64,000 nucleotides of DNA from Argentina anserina (GCF_933775445.1 NC_065875.1:12785001-12849000), one strand, 5' to 3'; positions 23,133 through 36,372 are shown, counted from the stretch's first letter. Notes: generated by a model from the sequence alone, not told the origin. Program-made: numbers and translations.

Positions 23133-24839
23133 ATCTCCCCCTTTGGCCTTCCATGCAACTTTCACCATCAAGTACCTACAAGACCACTAATGTCGTAGGG
23201 ACTTGATTCTCCCCCTAAGTTGATGAAACCAAAGGAGGAGAAAGTAATATGAACATCATCCTCTTCTATCTCATGACGAGTGCTCCTTGCTCCACTCATG
23301 ATAAAGGACTGCACACTTAACACACTATAAGGAGAACAAAAGAGATAGCAATATAAGCTTCAGGCTTTATTTTCTTGATTAAAAGATATACATGCAAGAG
23401 AATCCAAAAATGGGTAGGAAATGTAACGCATAAGAGAAGAAAACTTGAAGATCTCAAGCTGTAAGGAACTATGCAATGAATGAATATATATATATATATA
23501 TATTAACGAGAGGAAATAAGGTGCACCATATGGTTATCTCGAAATAAACATGACATATGGGATGATATCCTTCCATATAGATAAGCATGCATATGATGAA
23601 TATGATGAGAATATTTCCCGGAGAATCCTTCTAACAAATAGCATTGCATGCAAAACTCATATAAACTACTGCACGGCTACAAATAATCTAGAGAAAATAT
23701 ATAATGATAATCATAATTACCACAAACTCATGCATGTAGCCAATTAATACTCACGCAAAAAGTATGGCACACAATACATGATTTTTCAAATAGACCTGTG
23801 TATGCAAAACAAGGATAAGCTAGAACCCAACACCTATTACTACACTCGAATAGATCAAGAAATTTTGCACATGAAGAATTTGAAACTACACAGTACCAAT
23901 AAGCAGACCACTCTAAGGATAGAAACCATTTTAAGACCTTACATGCACTTAGCTCTCAACATTACTTGTAGGGGCAGGACATAGACCACAATGACACAGT
24001 AACACAAACATGTCCAAGCATATCATACAACCATAGTAAGAGTTAATACAATGACCTGAACATTCTTGTTGAGCAAGATAATACACTTTATCAACCACAC
24101 AAACAAGCATCCTCGAGTAATATGCATGATCATTAGCCAATAGTAAGTGTGATGTGCATTTGAATATACTTCATAATGGGAATGAAATAGAGGAGTGATT
24201 AAATGCGCAAGCCAACTTAAACGACACTCCCCCTATCTCTCCATAAAATCACCTTGTAACACCATAATTTGTATTATATATATTTTTTTCTGATAATGAT
24301 AATATATGCTCAGTACATTGCTGAGACAATTTTGCAACCACCGTGGAGACCAAGCCAGCCCATTCCAACAGGTATTGAGTAGTTAGTCAATCCCTGAAGA
24401 GGAGAGCTAGCCTGGCCTAAGAGTATCATATCCTCCGGGGAGACCAAACCAGTCCATTCCTCTAGGAGTCGAGTAGTTAGTCAACTCCTGGAGATATATA
24501 ACTAGCCTGGCCTAAGACTGCATGCACAAATTCCTTACACATTTTTTTTTGCATGCAGTCACAATCTATAACATGTATTCAACTACACCGGCTCCTGATT
24601 AGGTGACTCAACTCAGAGTTGTCCACCACTATGAAGTATGTGTACGTGAGAATCAAACATAAAGGCTAATGATCATGAATAATATCCGAGAACATTGGAT
24701 GGGTGATCCAAAGTAACAATGTCAAGAGCCCTAAAGAAATAACAGGTAAAGTGCAGTAACTCATCCATAGCAAGATCGAGGACAAAGGAAGGTTACCTTG
24801 ACATATGTACCCACCAAATTTGTTATTTGTCAATATTGA
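23133..24839 (-). other. Copia 3' non-coding region
   Basis: This lies between the RNase H remnant and the 3' LTR and has no domain. It includes a second purine-rich word (minus strand AACTTAGGGGGAGAATC near 23205-23220) and two related blocks near 24335-24420 and 24430-24515 that both contain ggagaccaa(g/a)ccag and gagtagttagtcaa. Confidence 0.6.
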
Positions 24840-25340
24840 GAGAAAATGCCAATGACATTACGTAAGGTCAGAAAGCGTTCTGTATCCAGTGGTTTGGTAA
24901 ACAAGTCTGCCCATTGATAATTTGTAAAAACAAATTCTAATGATAGAATATTCTTATCAACAAGTTCACGAATGAAATGATAACATATATCAATATGGTT
25001 CGTTCAAGTATGTTGAACAAGATTCTTGGAAATACTAATAGCACTTGTATTATCACAGAATACAACAAACTTTCCTTGCGGAATACCATAATCTTTAAGC
25101 ATATTTTCAACCAAAGCATTTGTGTACAACAACTACATGGATCAACATATTCAGCTTATGTTATAGACAATGAGTGCAAATTTGTTTCTAACTATGTCAT
25201 GCAACTAAATTCTTACCAACGAAGAAACAACCACCACTAGTACTTTTCCGATCTTGCAGATTACCTCTCCAATCTGCATCAGAATAACCTGCAATTTCAG
25301 CATTAGTTCCTTTAACTTTCTCTTTAATAAAACTTACTAG
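24840..25340 (-). pseudogene. Copia RNase H tail remnant
   Basis: On the minus strand, AEIAGYSDADWRGNLQDRKS then TSGGCFFVGKNLVA (about 25330-25205), followed after a short loss by FCDNTSAISISKNLVQH, then YHFIRELVD and WADLFTKPLDTERF (about 25060-24850). These are the C-terminal RNase H motifs of Copia pol. Small frameshifts lie between them. The upstream pol is deleted. Confidence 0.85.
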
Positions 25341-25689
25341 AGCTTTGTTAATTTCCATATTTTTAGTGTCGGAGCTTTCTGCGTTTTTTCTTTTGTGTGA
25401 CGCAATTTACATTGTCCTTCCTCTGGTCCGAACGCCTTCTCCAATGACATCTCTAGTTGAATGATCTTTTTGAACATGTTTAAAAACTGTACGAAATTTT
25501 GTTGCAGGTTGTAAACTTTTATCAACTTCTCTTGATTCTCCCTGTGACTGCACATTTGTATTATTAGTTCTTGGAAACCCATCATCAGATAATTCAGACA
25601 AATCCACATAATGATCAGCAATTACATTTATAGAGTCAATTGCAGTTCTAGTTTCTTTATCATCAGATTCATAATCTATATCAATACAT

Positions 25690-27522
25690 CACATATTACA
25701 ATAAGCTTCTATGTAACTCTGGTCTTCCTTTTTCCTCCAAACTTTCTTACCTGGATATCTCTGAGTCTTTTTCACATCCTGCTTAGTTTCTTTATAAGAT
25801 TTAGATAAACCAACAAAGTGAGAAATATCACGTAAAAACTGACCATGTTGTTTCAACTTACTTCGAATATCTTTAATATCTTTCTCATATATGTCATTCG
25901 AGTTGATCACTTTTGAATTCAAGGAAGTCTGAATATTCTCAGTTTTTTCATGTTCTCCAACATATGTTTCACTTGCCTTTGAACCTATTTGTTCACGAAC
26001 AAAGTTAGTAGAGAAATTATAATTTCTATTTGAGTTAGACTTACCAGTATATCCAAGTCCGGTTCTATCATTGTAGATCTTTCCTGAACTTAAAATGTCA
26101 GATAACGATTTCGAACTATTTTGAAATTTTCCAACCTTGTTATCTGTTCCATCAAGAAAAACCTGCAACTTGCCAAGTTTAGAGTTTAATAAATCAATTA
26201 GATTGTCTTTTTCGATTACCTCATCCTGAAGCATTTGAATCTTTGCTAGAAGCCGTTTTCTTTCAAGCACATGATCACCATTGTCACTTTTCTTTCTCAG
26301 GTTTAGTTTCTCCACTTCCCATTCCATTTTTTCACCTTCGAGCTTCTCCACTTGTTGCTTTAATAGAACATTCTTTTCTGAAATTTTCTCAGCAGCCTTG
26401 ATAACTTTTGCTTGATATTCAAACATCTCATTATCCTCATAGTTGTTTTCTCCATCTTCTTCTTGATCCTCTTCATCCTCAGTTTTTGAACCTGCATAAT
26501 CTAAAGAGAAAGAAGACACAAGAGTAAAAGTTTTGTCCCTTTTTGGGGAACTATCATCATCATCACTCCAAGAGGACTTGTAAGCCTTATTACCTGAATT
26601 AATTTTTTTATTTCCACAGTTAGTAGCAACGTGGCCAATGCCACCACAAGTATAACACTTCTTATTACTATTACTACTATTTCCATACTCATACTTCTTT
26701 TGTGAGTAATTATCATTACGTTTACTCAAAAATTTCTCAAATTCCAAAATCAACTGTTCATTATTTTCAACTTCCTCAGAGCTTGATTTAGGATTTTTTT
26801 GTAACACTTAAAGCAATATTTTTAGAATTCATACCTTTCGGTCTTTCATCCTCTTCAAGCTCCATCTCCCAAGCCTTCAGGTTTCCAATCAACAAGTCCA
26901 CAGAATATGTATTGAGATTATATTGTTCCTGAATCGTTGTCTTTTTCATCCTGTAAGACTTTGGAAGAGACCGTAATATTTTTCTTACAATATCAGATTC
27001 TTGTAAAGGTCTTCCAAGGCTTTCACATAAACTAGAGAGATCAGTAAAACGACTATAAAAATCATCAATAGTTTCATCATCTCTCATTTTTAAAGCATCG
27101 ATTTCAGAATAATATTGTTGTAATCTTTGTTCTTTTACAATATCATTACCTTCATTTAAAACACAGAGTTTATCCCAAACCTGTTTCGCTGTAACGCAAT
27201 TCTAAACTCTTTTCCTTTCTTCTCTGCTCATTGACGCATATAAAGCATTAAGAGCCTTGTGATTTCCTTCACTAGCCTTAATCTCCTTTTCAGTCCACTC
27301 ATCTTCGTCTTTTAATTCACTAGTGGATGTCCCCTCAGTAGATTTTGAATTAACATCTTTCATTGGAGGTTTCCATCCACGTTCAACGCTTCTCCATGCC
27401 TGAAAATCAATACCATATATAAAGGATCTCATTTGAAGCTTCCATTGAGCGAAATCCATACTATTGAGCATGGGTGGTTGATTCAATCCTTGACGTTCCA
27501 TCTTTAATCCCACAGATCTCAC
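25690..27522 (-). pseudogene. Copia gag with coiled-coil/acidic extension
   Basis: The first part (27522-27202) reads LNSMDFAQWKLQMRSFIYG, then an in-frame TAG at 27202. The same frame continues through VWDKLCVLNEGND, then MRDDETIDDFYSRFTDL and LRSLPKSYR to about 26800. A one-base slip at an A/T homopolymer moves into the 372-codon stretch 26807-25690, with a zinc knuckle CYTCGGIGHVATNC, an acidic DEEDQEEDGENN stretch and a long E/K-rich segment likely to form a coiled coil. The long gag with this extension is reminiscent of the SIRE/Maximus lineage (inference). Confidence 0.85.
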
Positions 27523-27555
27523 TAAGTACGTCTAGTGACCTGCTCTGATACCAAT

Positions 27556-28331
27556 TGAAAATACAAGATAGAACAATAACGAGTAATAGCAACGGAATAT
27601 GTAGAAGAATTTTACTTTTCTATTGAATAAACAATATTACAATGATTACACCTTAATCAATAATAATGTTATTCTCAAAAGTAAAAATACTTCTTAATTG
27701 ATAGTCACAACCAAGTACGAAACAACCTCACTAAGATCGTTGCTTCAAGTGTCGATACAACCTCACTAAGATCGTTGTAGTCACACGGATGATCAACCTC
27801 ACTAAGAACGTTGATGTTGCCACTAAGGTCTTCAATGGAGTCACACAGATCTCCTAGCACTAAGCTCTCCTTTTTGTGAAATTTCTTCTATTTGGTTTCA
27901 CCTTGTTTCTTCTCTATCCGTGTGTGCTTGAAGGCTGCAAACCTACTGCATATATATATCCTATATATACCAGCCGGCCATCATCTAAACCCTAGCACAA
28001 ATAGGTATTAACCTCAAATCCCTTCCTAATACAACTTTAGATAGAAAAGGAAAAATCCATATAAATATGGAATACACCTTTTAAAATAAAATCCCTTTTC
28101 TATAACAATTCCCAAACACCATTTAACTAAATATATATTCCCAAATATATATCAATCTACCCATAATCAAATCGGTGGAGACTTCTTTGGTAGGAAAAAC
28201 AAACCATAATCTTTTCCTAGTCCAGTTAGGAAACAACTTCAATTCTCCTTTTGCATATCAAATCTTCATGACTTGTCCTCCACACCTTTGGATCTTCATC
28301 AACTATATGGAGGCCAATATATGTACCTTCA
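27556..28331 (-). repeat. 5' LTR of the Copia element in the TNL
   Basis: It is 776 bp. The primer-binding site lies two bases inside, at 27542-27553. Confidence 0.95.
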
Positions 28332-28336
28332 AGCTC

Positions 28337-28667
28337 TTTTCTGGAATGTGTTAGAGAAAATTCAACATGCTATGCAGGCTTAGTCAAGCTACAAGAAACC
28401 CTTATTTTTGAGATTCTTGGGATAAAAAAAAGTAGAAGTGACGAATGCTGCTATAAGAATCACTACTATAAGGGAAAGGTTGCGCTATAAAAGTGTTCTT
28501 CTAGTTCTTGATGATGTGAGTAACCTGAATCAGCTGAACAACTTAGCCGGAGGACTTGATTGGTTTGGTAAGGGTAGTCGAATCATCATTACGACGAGGG
28601 ATACAAGATTGCTGGATGCTCGGGATGTGTACTTAATGTGCAATGTCAAACAATTAGATTATAACGA
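28337..28667 (+). pseudogene. TNL piece 2: NB-ARC RNBS-A to RNBS-B
   Basis: It continues directly from piece 1 (FEG-SSFLECVRENS, GLVKLQETLIFEILG). A frame change follows in an A-run near 28426-28433, then 28438-28667 reads RERLRYKSVLLVLDDV (kinase-2, about 28495-28518), LNQLNNLAGGLDWFGKGSR and IIITTRDTRLL (RNBS-B). It ends VKQLDYND at the next insertion. The tryptophan-type end of kinase-2 typical of non-TIR genes is absent, consistent with TNL. Confidence 0.92.
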
Positions 28668-31161
28668 TGTAATAACCTGAATTTTGTTATTCATTTCTTG
28701 TAATTTCATGGAGATTAATGAAATGATATTTTGGTTATATCCATATTTTACGTCTTTTAAATAGCTTAAATTCATTTGACTCAAGAGTCGACTTTTAATC
28801 AGTCGCTCGTTTCAGAAAACTTCCTTCATGAAAGTTGTAGAGCTCGTCAAAACGAGTTCATAGACATTCAGCACATAATTTTCAGAAGTCAGAGGAGTGA
28901 GAAATTAATTATGGAAGTTTGTTAGTGGAAGGTGTATTAAGGGAAGAGGAAATTAGAAACTATGGAAATATCTAATTAATTTTATCACCTCTTCTTTTCC
29001 CACCAAAGCTTCCCACCGAACTGATATTTTTTTTTCTTTTTCTCACCCAGCTGAGTCCCCCTCCTCACTCACTAAACTCTCTCTTTCTTCTTATGTCTTG
29101 GTCTCTCACTCTATGCCACAGACCACGACTGTCAGTCCTAGTAGCACCCCACCAACAGCCTTGTTTTTGTGGTGGTGGCACACCAGCTCACGGTGGAAAA
29201 AAAGGGTATGGAAGCTAAGGAGCTGCTGCAACTCTGGAAACCACCTGGGCCTCTAAAAGCTACTAGAAATTAGCCAGCCTTTTGGACAACCACAAGAGGG
29301 TAAAAACTCTCTCCTTTCATTTACTCTTTTTGCTAAATGAATAGGTTTGTGTGAGGGTGTTTGGGGCTGAGGGGGTGTCACTATGTTCTTTTCAGTTTGT
29401 TGGAATGGCGGAGTTCAAGTTTATATTTGGGTGTGTGTTTTTGAGGCCGGCAGCAGGGCTGTTGTGTTGTGGTAGAGGAAAGTTGTGTTAGTTGTTATTT
29501 TTGGTGATGTTTTGGTGGCTGTGTTTGCTGTGGAACTGCTGGTTTTGTGTTTAGATAGTGAGAGTTAGAGTCATGTGGTCAGGAGGGTAGTGAGAGCTAG
29601 TAGTGGGAAGTTGTTTGAATGGTGAAGGGTTGTGCACAGTCCCACTGTGTTGAAGGTGAGTGTTTGGGAATTTGAGTGGTGAAAGGTGGTTAGTTTTAGT
29701 AAGGCCGGCAACAAGGTTATGGAGTGTTTGAGTTTAGAGTTTCGGTTTGGTGAACTAGGGGTACTAAGATTTCAGTTTGTTACGATTGGTGAGTTAGGCC
29801 GAGGGGGTGGCCTTAGTAAATTAGGAACTTGTCTTTTTGGTTATTTTTGGAAAGGTTGAGGTAGGAGAGGAAGAAACTAGCTCTTTGGTTCATAAGAGGG
29901 TTGTCTTGGGTTATTTTCCTTTTTAAGTGATTTTTATTTTCACTTACGTGTTTGAGGTGAGACGAGTTTTCATACTCGGTGAACTAGAAGTTGGAGCGAG
30001 ATTTGAGGTGAGTAAACCTCACGTTTGGTCTAGTTACCCTTGGCGGTAACTAGACGTGTGAACTTACATTTTGTATATTTTTACTTGTTGTGAGATTGAA
30101 ATATAAATGTGTATATATTTGGTGATTTATGTACGTATATCTAAATGGTAATAGGATATGCATATATTTATCACTCAGTGTATAACGCTATTATGTTTGT
30201 GAAATATATTGTGTATTTTAGTTGCTTTATATTAAATTGTGGAGGATGAGACTGAAGGGGAATAAAATGTACCTCTCGGTAAATTGGAGGTTTTTGGATG
30301 GAATATTTATATAATCGAAGTGCTTATATGTTGTGTGGCCGGGAGGGAAGAAAATATACATTCGGCGTTATTGTGTTGTGATTATTTTGTTGTTACTGAA
30401 AGGGAAGAAAATGTACATTCTGATATGATTGTTGCATGCGTAGTTTTGAGGGTTGTAGTGTTATCTTTGTGGCGGCCCTTTTGAGGCAAAAGACTTTGTG
30501 TGAGTTCTACTGCCTTAGTAGCAGCCAAAGTGGCAAAATGTATTTCAATGTTTTGCCTTTGTGGTGTAGGCATATGTCAGAACCACTCCTTAGCTGGCTG
30601 TGGGGGTGATCATCTAGAGCTCTAGTATTACTGCCAATCTTCTAGCTGCGACTTGAGGGTCGCATTAACCCAGAATGTCCTGCATGTGTTGCGATATGAT
30701 TATGAATTGTGATTATACTTGTGTTGCCATATGTGGCATTTGTTGTGGCATTTGTTGTGACATTGGTTGCGTGTTTGACGTTATTAGTGTTGTGATGATA
30801 ATGTTGTTATATATATATTTCTGAGTTTAGAAATATGTTACATTATCCTTGAGTATTTCTTTTAGTTTACTCATACCAGCTTTGTAGCTAACCAGGTTGT
30901 GTTTACAAACCTGGTGTACCATTATTAGTGCATGAGGTAGCACTGCAGGTACATCGCAGTAGTAGAGGTGGAAGGAGTGAGCAGCGTAACAGCAAGGTGT
31001 ATTTCCTTCTGTTCATTTTCTTATTTTGATGAGGACTTGTGAGAGTTGACTACTGTACAACTTACACTCGTGTAATTACGCGTTGTTACAGTTTATAATC
31101 TAAGTGTTTTGTTAAACTTGGAAAAGATATTCAGCTGCTGTAACGTAATTTCATTTATTTA
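28668..31161 (+). mobile_element. Long LTR-like sequence inserted in the NB-ARC, 3' end lost
   Basis: It starts TGTAATAACCTGAATTTTG and shares several words with the solo LTR at 20303-21927 (minus strand), including GAAAGTTGTAGAGCTCGTC and CAAGAGTCGACT. It is CT-rich near 29020-29110, then G/T-rich. It has no gag or pol and no duplication of the left flank AACGA was found. Either it ends at the GTTGTTACA at 31082-31090, or it continued and was truncated when the CACTA element and a deletion removed the rest along with the NB-ARC second half. Small ORFs here have no domains. Confidence 0.65.
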
Positions 31162-31599
31162 GGTGTGGCTAGAACATTGAGGCGACTAGTTGTTCAAAAG
31201 TGGTCACTTCAATCTATTCAGGCGACGGAGGCAAGTTTCGTCCCCTAAGAATGAAGCGACAGACCTTTATGTTCTGCAGCGACGACTTATGGATATTTAT
31301 GTTGGTGGCTCGAATTGAAGCGACAGGTTCTTGACTAAATAGTTTCGTCGCTTCAGTTTTATAGCGATGAAGTTGTAGTTGTCGTAATTTGTCTTCCGTT
31401 GTTTCTAGTTAATATCGAAGCGATAGATTCTTTATTTTCGTCGCCTGAATCTGGTTTGACAGGAAAAAAATAGCTACTGAACACCATTTCACTTGCTAAA
31501 CCTGCATAACACAATGAAATCCAATCCATTCCACAAAAATACAAAATAAATCAACTTTCAAATATTGTTTATAAAAGAAATTTGTTGTTTGGCGCATGA

Positions 31600-32868
31600 G
31601 GAAGTTTTCCATTGCTCATTGCCCACTAACTTTGCCGCACACCCCTTTTTTTAAAGCCGCACGAGCTTTTGAATCTTCTTTAGATTTTCCTTCAATACTG
31701 AGAGTGGTTCTGATGATGTTGTCAAATACGTTCCTTTCAATGTGCATGACATCAAAAGCATATCTCACTCTAATAAATTTCCAATAAGGCAGCCTCCAAA
31801 ACATGCACTTATTAGTCCAGCATGCTCTGTTATTCGGATTATATGGAACCTTGAACTTTTCATACATGCTAAGTGTAGGGTACTCGTGACTGTTGATTTT
31901 TGCAAGAAAATCCTAACTGGACAAAGAAATGGGTCTTGGCCTAAACTCACACTCCCCATTAAATGCTTGACCATTGGACCACCAACGGTGGTCGTGTGGT
32001 AGCCATATGCGGTGACCCTCATATGTCATCCTCCCAAATTTGTGTTTTGCGGAAACATCATCCAAACAAACAGGACACGCCTTATACCCACTAGTAGATG
32101 AGCCTGCCAGCATCCCTAAACCTGGAAAGTAACTGATGGTCCACAACACTGCTGCTCTCATCATGAAAGTAGATTGTGCATGCCGATCAAAAGTACAAAC
32201 TCCAGTTTCCTATAATTTTACAAGCTCGTCGATCAATGGCTCCATGAATACACTGAGACACTTTCCAGGTGACTTCGGTCCTGGGATCAATAGAGTCAAC
32301 ATATTAAATTCTTTTTTCATACACATTGATGGAGACAAATTATACAGCATTAAAACAACAGGCTAGGTGCTATGTAGAGTTCTCATTGTTCCAAAAGGAT
32401 TGAAACCATCGGTTGTAGTCCGAGCCTCACGTTTCTCACGTCGTTGGAAATTTTAGGAAAATTTCTATCAAAATCTTGCCATGCCTCCCCGTTTGCAGGG
32501 TGTTTCAAGCAATCACCATCTGATTCTCTCTCGCCATGCCACCGCATTTTCTTTGTAATGTGTGGCGACATGTACAAGCGTTTCAACCTAGGAGTTAAGG
32601 GGAAGTAACAGAGGACTTTCCTGGCAATCTTGTTGTTATTCCTACCTTCACGTGGCATCCATCTTGAAGTGTGGCATATGGGACACTCAATATCAGTTGC
32701 ATACATTTTATAAAACAACACACAATTATACTCACAAGTATCAATAGTCTCATAACCCAGACCGATGTCCCTAACAATATTTTTCATCCTTCCAAAATCA
32801 AAAGGATAGTTGTGCTCATGAGGAAGCAAGTCTCTAATGTAATTACAAAGGTTGTGAATACTTTTATC
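31600..32868 (-). pseudogene. CACTA transposase, central part (Transposase_21)
   Basis: The minus strand reads SDKSIHNLCNYI, LPHEHNYPFDFGRMKNIVRD, YNCVLFYKMYATDIECPICH, SRWMPREG, VLCYFPLTPRLKRLYMSPHI, MRWHGERESDGDCLKHPANG and AWQDFDRNFP. After a stop and frame changes come GKCLSVFMEPLIDELVKL, SYFPGLGMLAGSSTSGYKAC, HRIWLPHDHRWW, PYWKFIRVRYAFDVMHIERN and VFDNIIRTTL. This wording is diagnostic for CACTA transposases. At least three frames are used, so it is dead. The C-terminal DUF4218-like part is missing. Confidence 0.9.
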
Positions 32869-34441
32869 TGATGGTTTCTCGATTACTCGACATCAATATT
32901 TAACCATGTACACATCATTAGTAGTATAAAGCAAGAGGGTATCGTTCACAAACCGGGGATGCCAGGGCTTAGGATCACTTCAATTAACACGAATTCATAA
33001 AGATATAAAAAGTTGATATAAGTTTCGGATTGAGTTGTAAAAAAAAAACAATAAATAAAACCTAAACTAATATATACATGTGATCAACCAACCAAAACAT
33101 AAATAATTACCAAACAAATCATGTAAGAACAAAGCCATCGAATTCCCTTCTCATTCATGTTCATGCCGTAGGTATCAAGATTCCAAACTAAGTTCGATCA
33201 TGCATTGAGTTCCTACTTGGTTCCTAATACATGGATACATTCGAGCTTAACTACTTGTCTTGCTACGAAATCTAACATACCAATTCATTATGCAATTACA
33301 TATCACATAGAGAAATCAACATGTCTTTAGTACCTATCCACTGCCAAACTTAGAATCAAAAATCGGTGAAAAAAACCAAAGAACAATTACTCCACTACTT
33401 GTGTCATAATCGTTACTAACTTTGAATGATTAACATATGCAACATCAACTACTTGTCTTAATCACACATTCAATATAAGAACACATCGAAATTTGATCAA
33501 GAACACAAAACAATAACTCACGGCATCAAAACAGAAATCATTGAAAAGAAATCAAAATCTTTAATTCATACACAATTCGAAAGAACAACTATCTCATAGA
33601 CAAGATTGAATTGAACTTTAACAACACAAAAACAGAAATCATCCAAGAACAAGAACATATAAAACCGAAATAAAACATGAAGATCATAGAGTTACACTTT
33701 GAAATAATCCTACGGGGTTTATTCCAAGCAAACGCAGATCCTAGGCTACTTGCTTCGAATCCAAAAGGGTGGAAAAAGATGAATTTCGGTTTTATGATTT
33801 CTTGGAGGATGGAAGAGTGTTTCTGCAGAGCTATGGCTGGTGCTTGTGTGCAAGGTTAATGATGAATATATGGGGAGGCCGAGCCTCTATATATAGGAGT
33901 TTATTGAAGCCTCTTGCCGTCCCATTTAGGAGATAGAAACCAATTGGGAAGCTGAAATCCTCTTTGTTATGGATTTTGATTCATGTACTCCATATCCAAC
34001 TTGATGTAGGAAACCAAATCCAATAAGGAGACCATATAAGGGCTGCACGTCATCATTCTTGGTCCAACTAGGGGTAGCTAGGCCGACCTCGTCTTCTCCT
34101 TCTTCAACTCGAACATGATTTCCTTGTCTCACTAGAAATACATCTCGACATCTCTTCTTCCTTTCCAAATATGATTTGTCTTTCCTGAAAAGAAATCGTC
34201 GATTAAGGAATAGGAAAGAATGAAAATAGGAAAGTAGAGTCCTAGTCGAGTAAGGAATCCTAGCTCAATAAGGAGTTCTAACACTTAGCACAATTTCATC
34301 ATCAATTCATCTAAATTAGCAATAGCTCTCCTTAGAACATAGAAATGACACATATGAACCTAAAACAACTAAATAAGAAGTAACAAATCATAAGAATAGG
34401 GCATATATATATTAAGAACGTCACACTTTGTGGTCCTATCA
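32869..34441 (-). mobile_element. Solo LTR nested in the CACTA transposase
   Basis: It is bounded TGATGGTTTC...GTCCTATCA (TG...CA) with perfect TTATC duplications at 32864-32868 and 34442-34446. Removing it joins the transposase words NGWSD and KSIHN. It has no gag, pol or second LTR. The orientation is a guess based on the minus-strand start TGATAGGACCAC. Confidence 0.85.
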
Positions 34442-34446
34442 TTATC

Positions 34447-34975
34447 CGACCACCCATTTTTCACTTTCATCGTCTATGGGCTCCCAGGATACAACGGGGT
34501 CTGAGCTTCTACTAAAAGTCTGTCATACTTCTGGTAGTCATCGTCTACGACATCATCAAAAGTAGTGCCGACATCATCACTACTTTTGTCTTCACCAAAA
34601 CCCACCTCGTATCTATCATGATAAGAAAAACGATCATGTAGAATGTCCATAATGGGATCCATGGAAGATTCGGCACCACCGTTAGAAGATGCCCTTTGCT
34701 CCAGCAATTGTCTTCGAAGCTTGTCAATTCTCGATTCATTTGTTACTTCACCGTGTTTGTCCCATACTGTATAATCAGGCCACATACCGTGATGAGACAA
34801 GTGTGAATACATGACTTCTATCGTAACCGGATCTCAACTATTATGACAACGGTTGCATGGACAATAGTTGCCAAGTCTTCCCATTTGCTGTATCTCTGAC
34901 CCAGTTCACGAATTGATAAATCCTGGTATGGTATATTGGATCAACATGACTGTCCTGCATCCAACTCTTATCCAT
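34447..34975 (-). pseudogene. CACTA transposase, N-terminal part
   Basis: The start MDKSWMQDS (34975) and the CPCNRC zinc-binding word are typical of the transposase-associated domain. A frame change follows at about 34860, then the frame reads YSHLSHHGMWPDYTVWDKHG, an acidic stretch, LLVEAQTPLYPG, a stop at 34474, and KVKNGWSD at the edge of the nested LTR. Confidence 0.85.
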
Positions 34976-36130
34976 ATTCCTACCAACATAAATAGTAAAT
35001 ATGTACATAGTTAGCAAATTAACAATACAATATAAATAATGCTTCTCCATGTTCCTCTTCACCTTATGTCTCTGGTTAGGGTCCTATCCCATTCAGGAGA
35101 ACACTTCCTTTGTTAAGCCTCTTGCCTTCATGTGTTTAGCTATCAGTTTTGGGTAAATTTCGGCAGCATCTCCCTACAGTTCCCCAAATACACAAATATC
35201 TAAACTTAGTTTGCACTCGAGGAACAGTGTAAGGAGATCCTATCGAAATCAAAACCCATAACTGAAAACGTAATCACATGAAGTGCAATGTCGCTCAACA
35301 AAGTCATGTTCTCTCAAACTGTCCAAAATGGGACAATTCAAGAATCAAATGCCGTACAATTGATTCTTGAACGAGAATTTTAAGCTAAGTGCAAACGGGT
35401 GCATTATTGTGAGGGTGGATTCACTCTCACAAATGCTAATCCACATGATAAACACATACAAAATGATGAAATTGAAAAACAAGGGTAAATGAGCACATTA
35501 ACATACAAATCAACACTAAATAAATCTCATGAGCATATTAGATTACTTTAATTTAATCATGCACTTAGTTTAACACAAATCACATGAGCACATTAAGGAC
35601 CCTTACTTTATTCAAACACTAAATTTGATGTTTAAAAAACTAAATAAACCACCAAGTAATCTAACACTAAATCAAACACAAATCACATAAGCACATTAGA
35701 TTACTTTAATTTAATCTAACACTAAATCTAACACAAATCACATAGGCCAAACCTGAACATATTAATATGTCTTAAATCCTCAAGATCTAATACATATTGA
35801 GCAACAAAACACTAATTCTAACACAAACTAAGAAATTTAACACTAAAACTAACACAAAATCAAAATCTAAACTCTTACCCAAACAACCGATATATTCTAA
35901 TTTTAAATTCAAACTTCAACCTCAATCTGGCATTATATAGGACACCAAGGATGAATGAAGTGATGAAGTTTATACTAACCTCCCTACAAATCAATGGCAA
36001 AGGAGAAGAACAAGCTTCAAATCCCAAAAATTGAATTTTTTCACTCTAGGAACAGTAGATCGCAGCTCCAGCAGATTTTCTGCATTTTGCACCACAGAAT
36101 GCTAATGTCTTGAAGAGCAGCTGGCTACGT
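34976..36130. other. CACTA 5' non-coding region
   Basis: This is AT-rich with repeated words such as aatcacataagcacattaga and actaaatctaacacaaat near 35500-35850. No coding signal. Confidence 0.55.
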
Positions 36131-36372
36131 AGACATTTAGAAACTCAGGCGACGGATATTGCTGACGTTCGTCACCTGAATATATTAAGGCGACTAGATA
36201 TAAAAGTCGTCGCCGAAGCATGAAATTTAAGCGACGAGTCATAAACGTCGTCGCTCGAAAGTATTGAGGCAACCACATGTTTCTTTCTTGCGACCACGTT
36301 CTCCGTTTCCCGAATATATTTACGCGACAAAGAATATCATCTCCGTCGCTCGAGTGTAAATCCGGCTTAGTG

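Larger units (their letters stand above)
22356..28331 (-). mobile_element. Copia retrotransposon with large pol deletion, inserted in the TNL P-loop exon
   Basis: LTRs 22356-23132 and 27556-28331 (about 777 bp, TGAAAATAC...TACCTTCA) are flanked by perfect AGCTC duplications at 22351-22355 and 28332-28336. The minus-strand primer site TGGTATCAGAGC (27542-27553) matches the usual initiator-Met tRNA site. A purine tract AAAGGGGGAGAT (minus strand) abuts the 3' LTR at 23133. By eye about a dozen differences separate the LTRs, fewer per site than in the other two Copia elements here, so it looks the youngest. Gag is largely present; protease, integrase and most of RT are gone. Confidence 0.95.
31162..36372 (-). 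mobile_element. CACTA (En/Spm) transposon, degenerate left end, nested solo LTR
   Basis: The right terminus reads CACTAAGCCGG on the minus strand (ends 36372). Both ends carry clusters of GCGAC / GTCGC subterminal words (about 31180-31450 and 36140-36350), the hallmark of CACTA elements. A Transposase_21-type protein is encoded between them. The left terminus is not a clean CACTA; the boundary near 31162 is approximate. TNL sequence resumes right after 36372. A solo LTR lies at 32869-34441. Confidence 0.82.

Noticed and set aside
31090..31161. Retroelement internal region after the LTR
   Set aside because: No primer site or gag follows GTTGTTACA; the next sequence is CACTA subterminal repeat.
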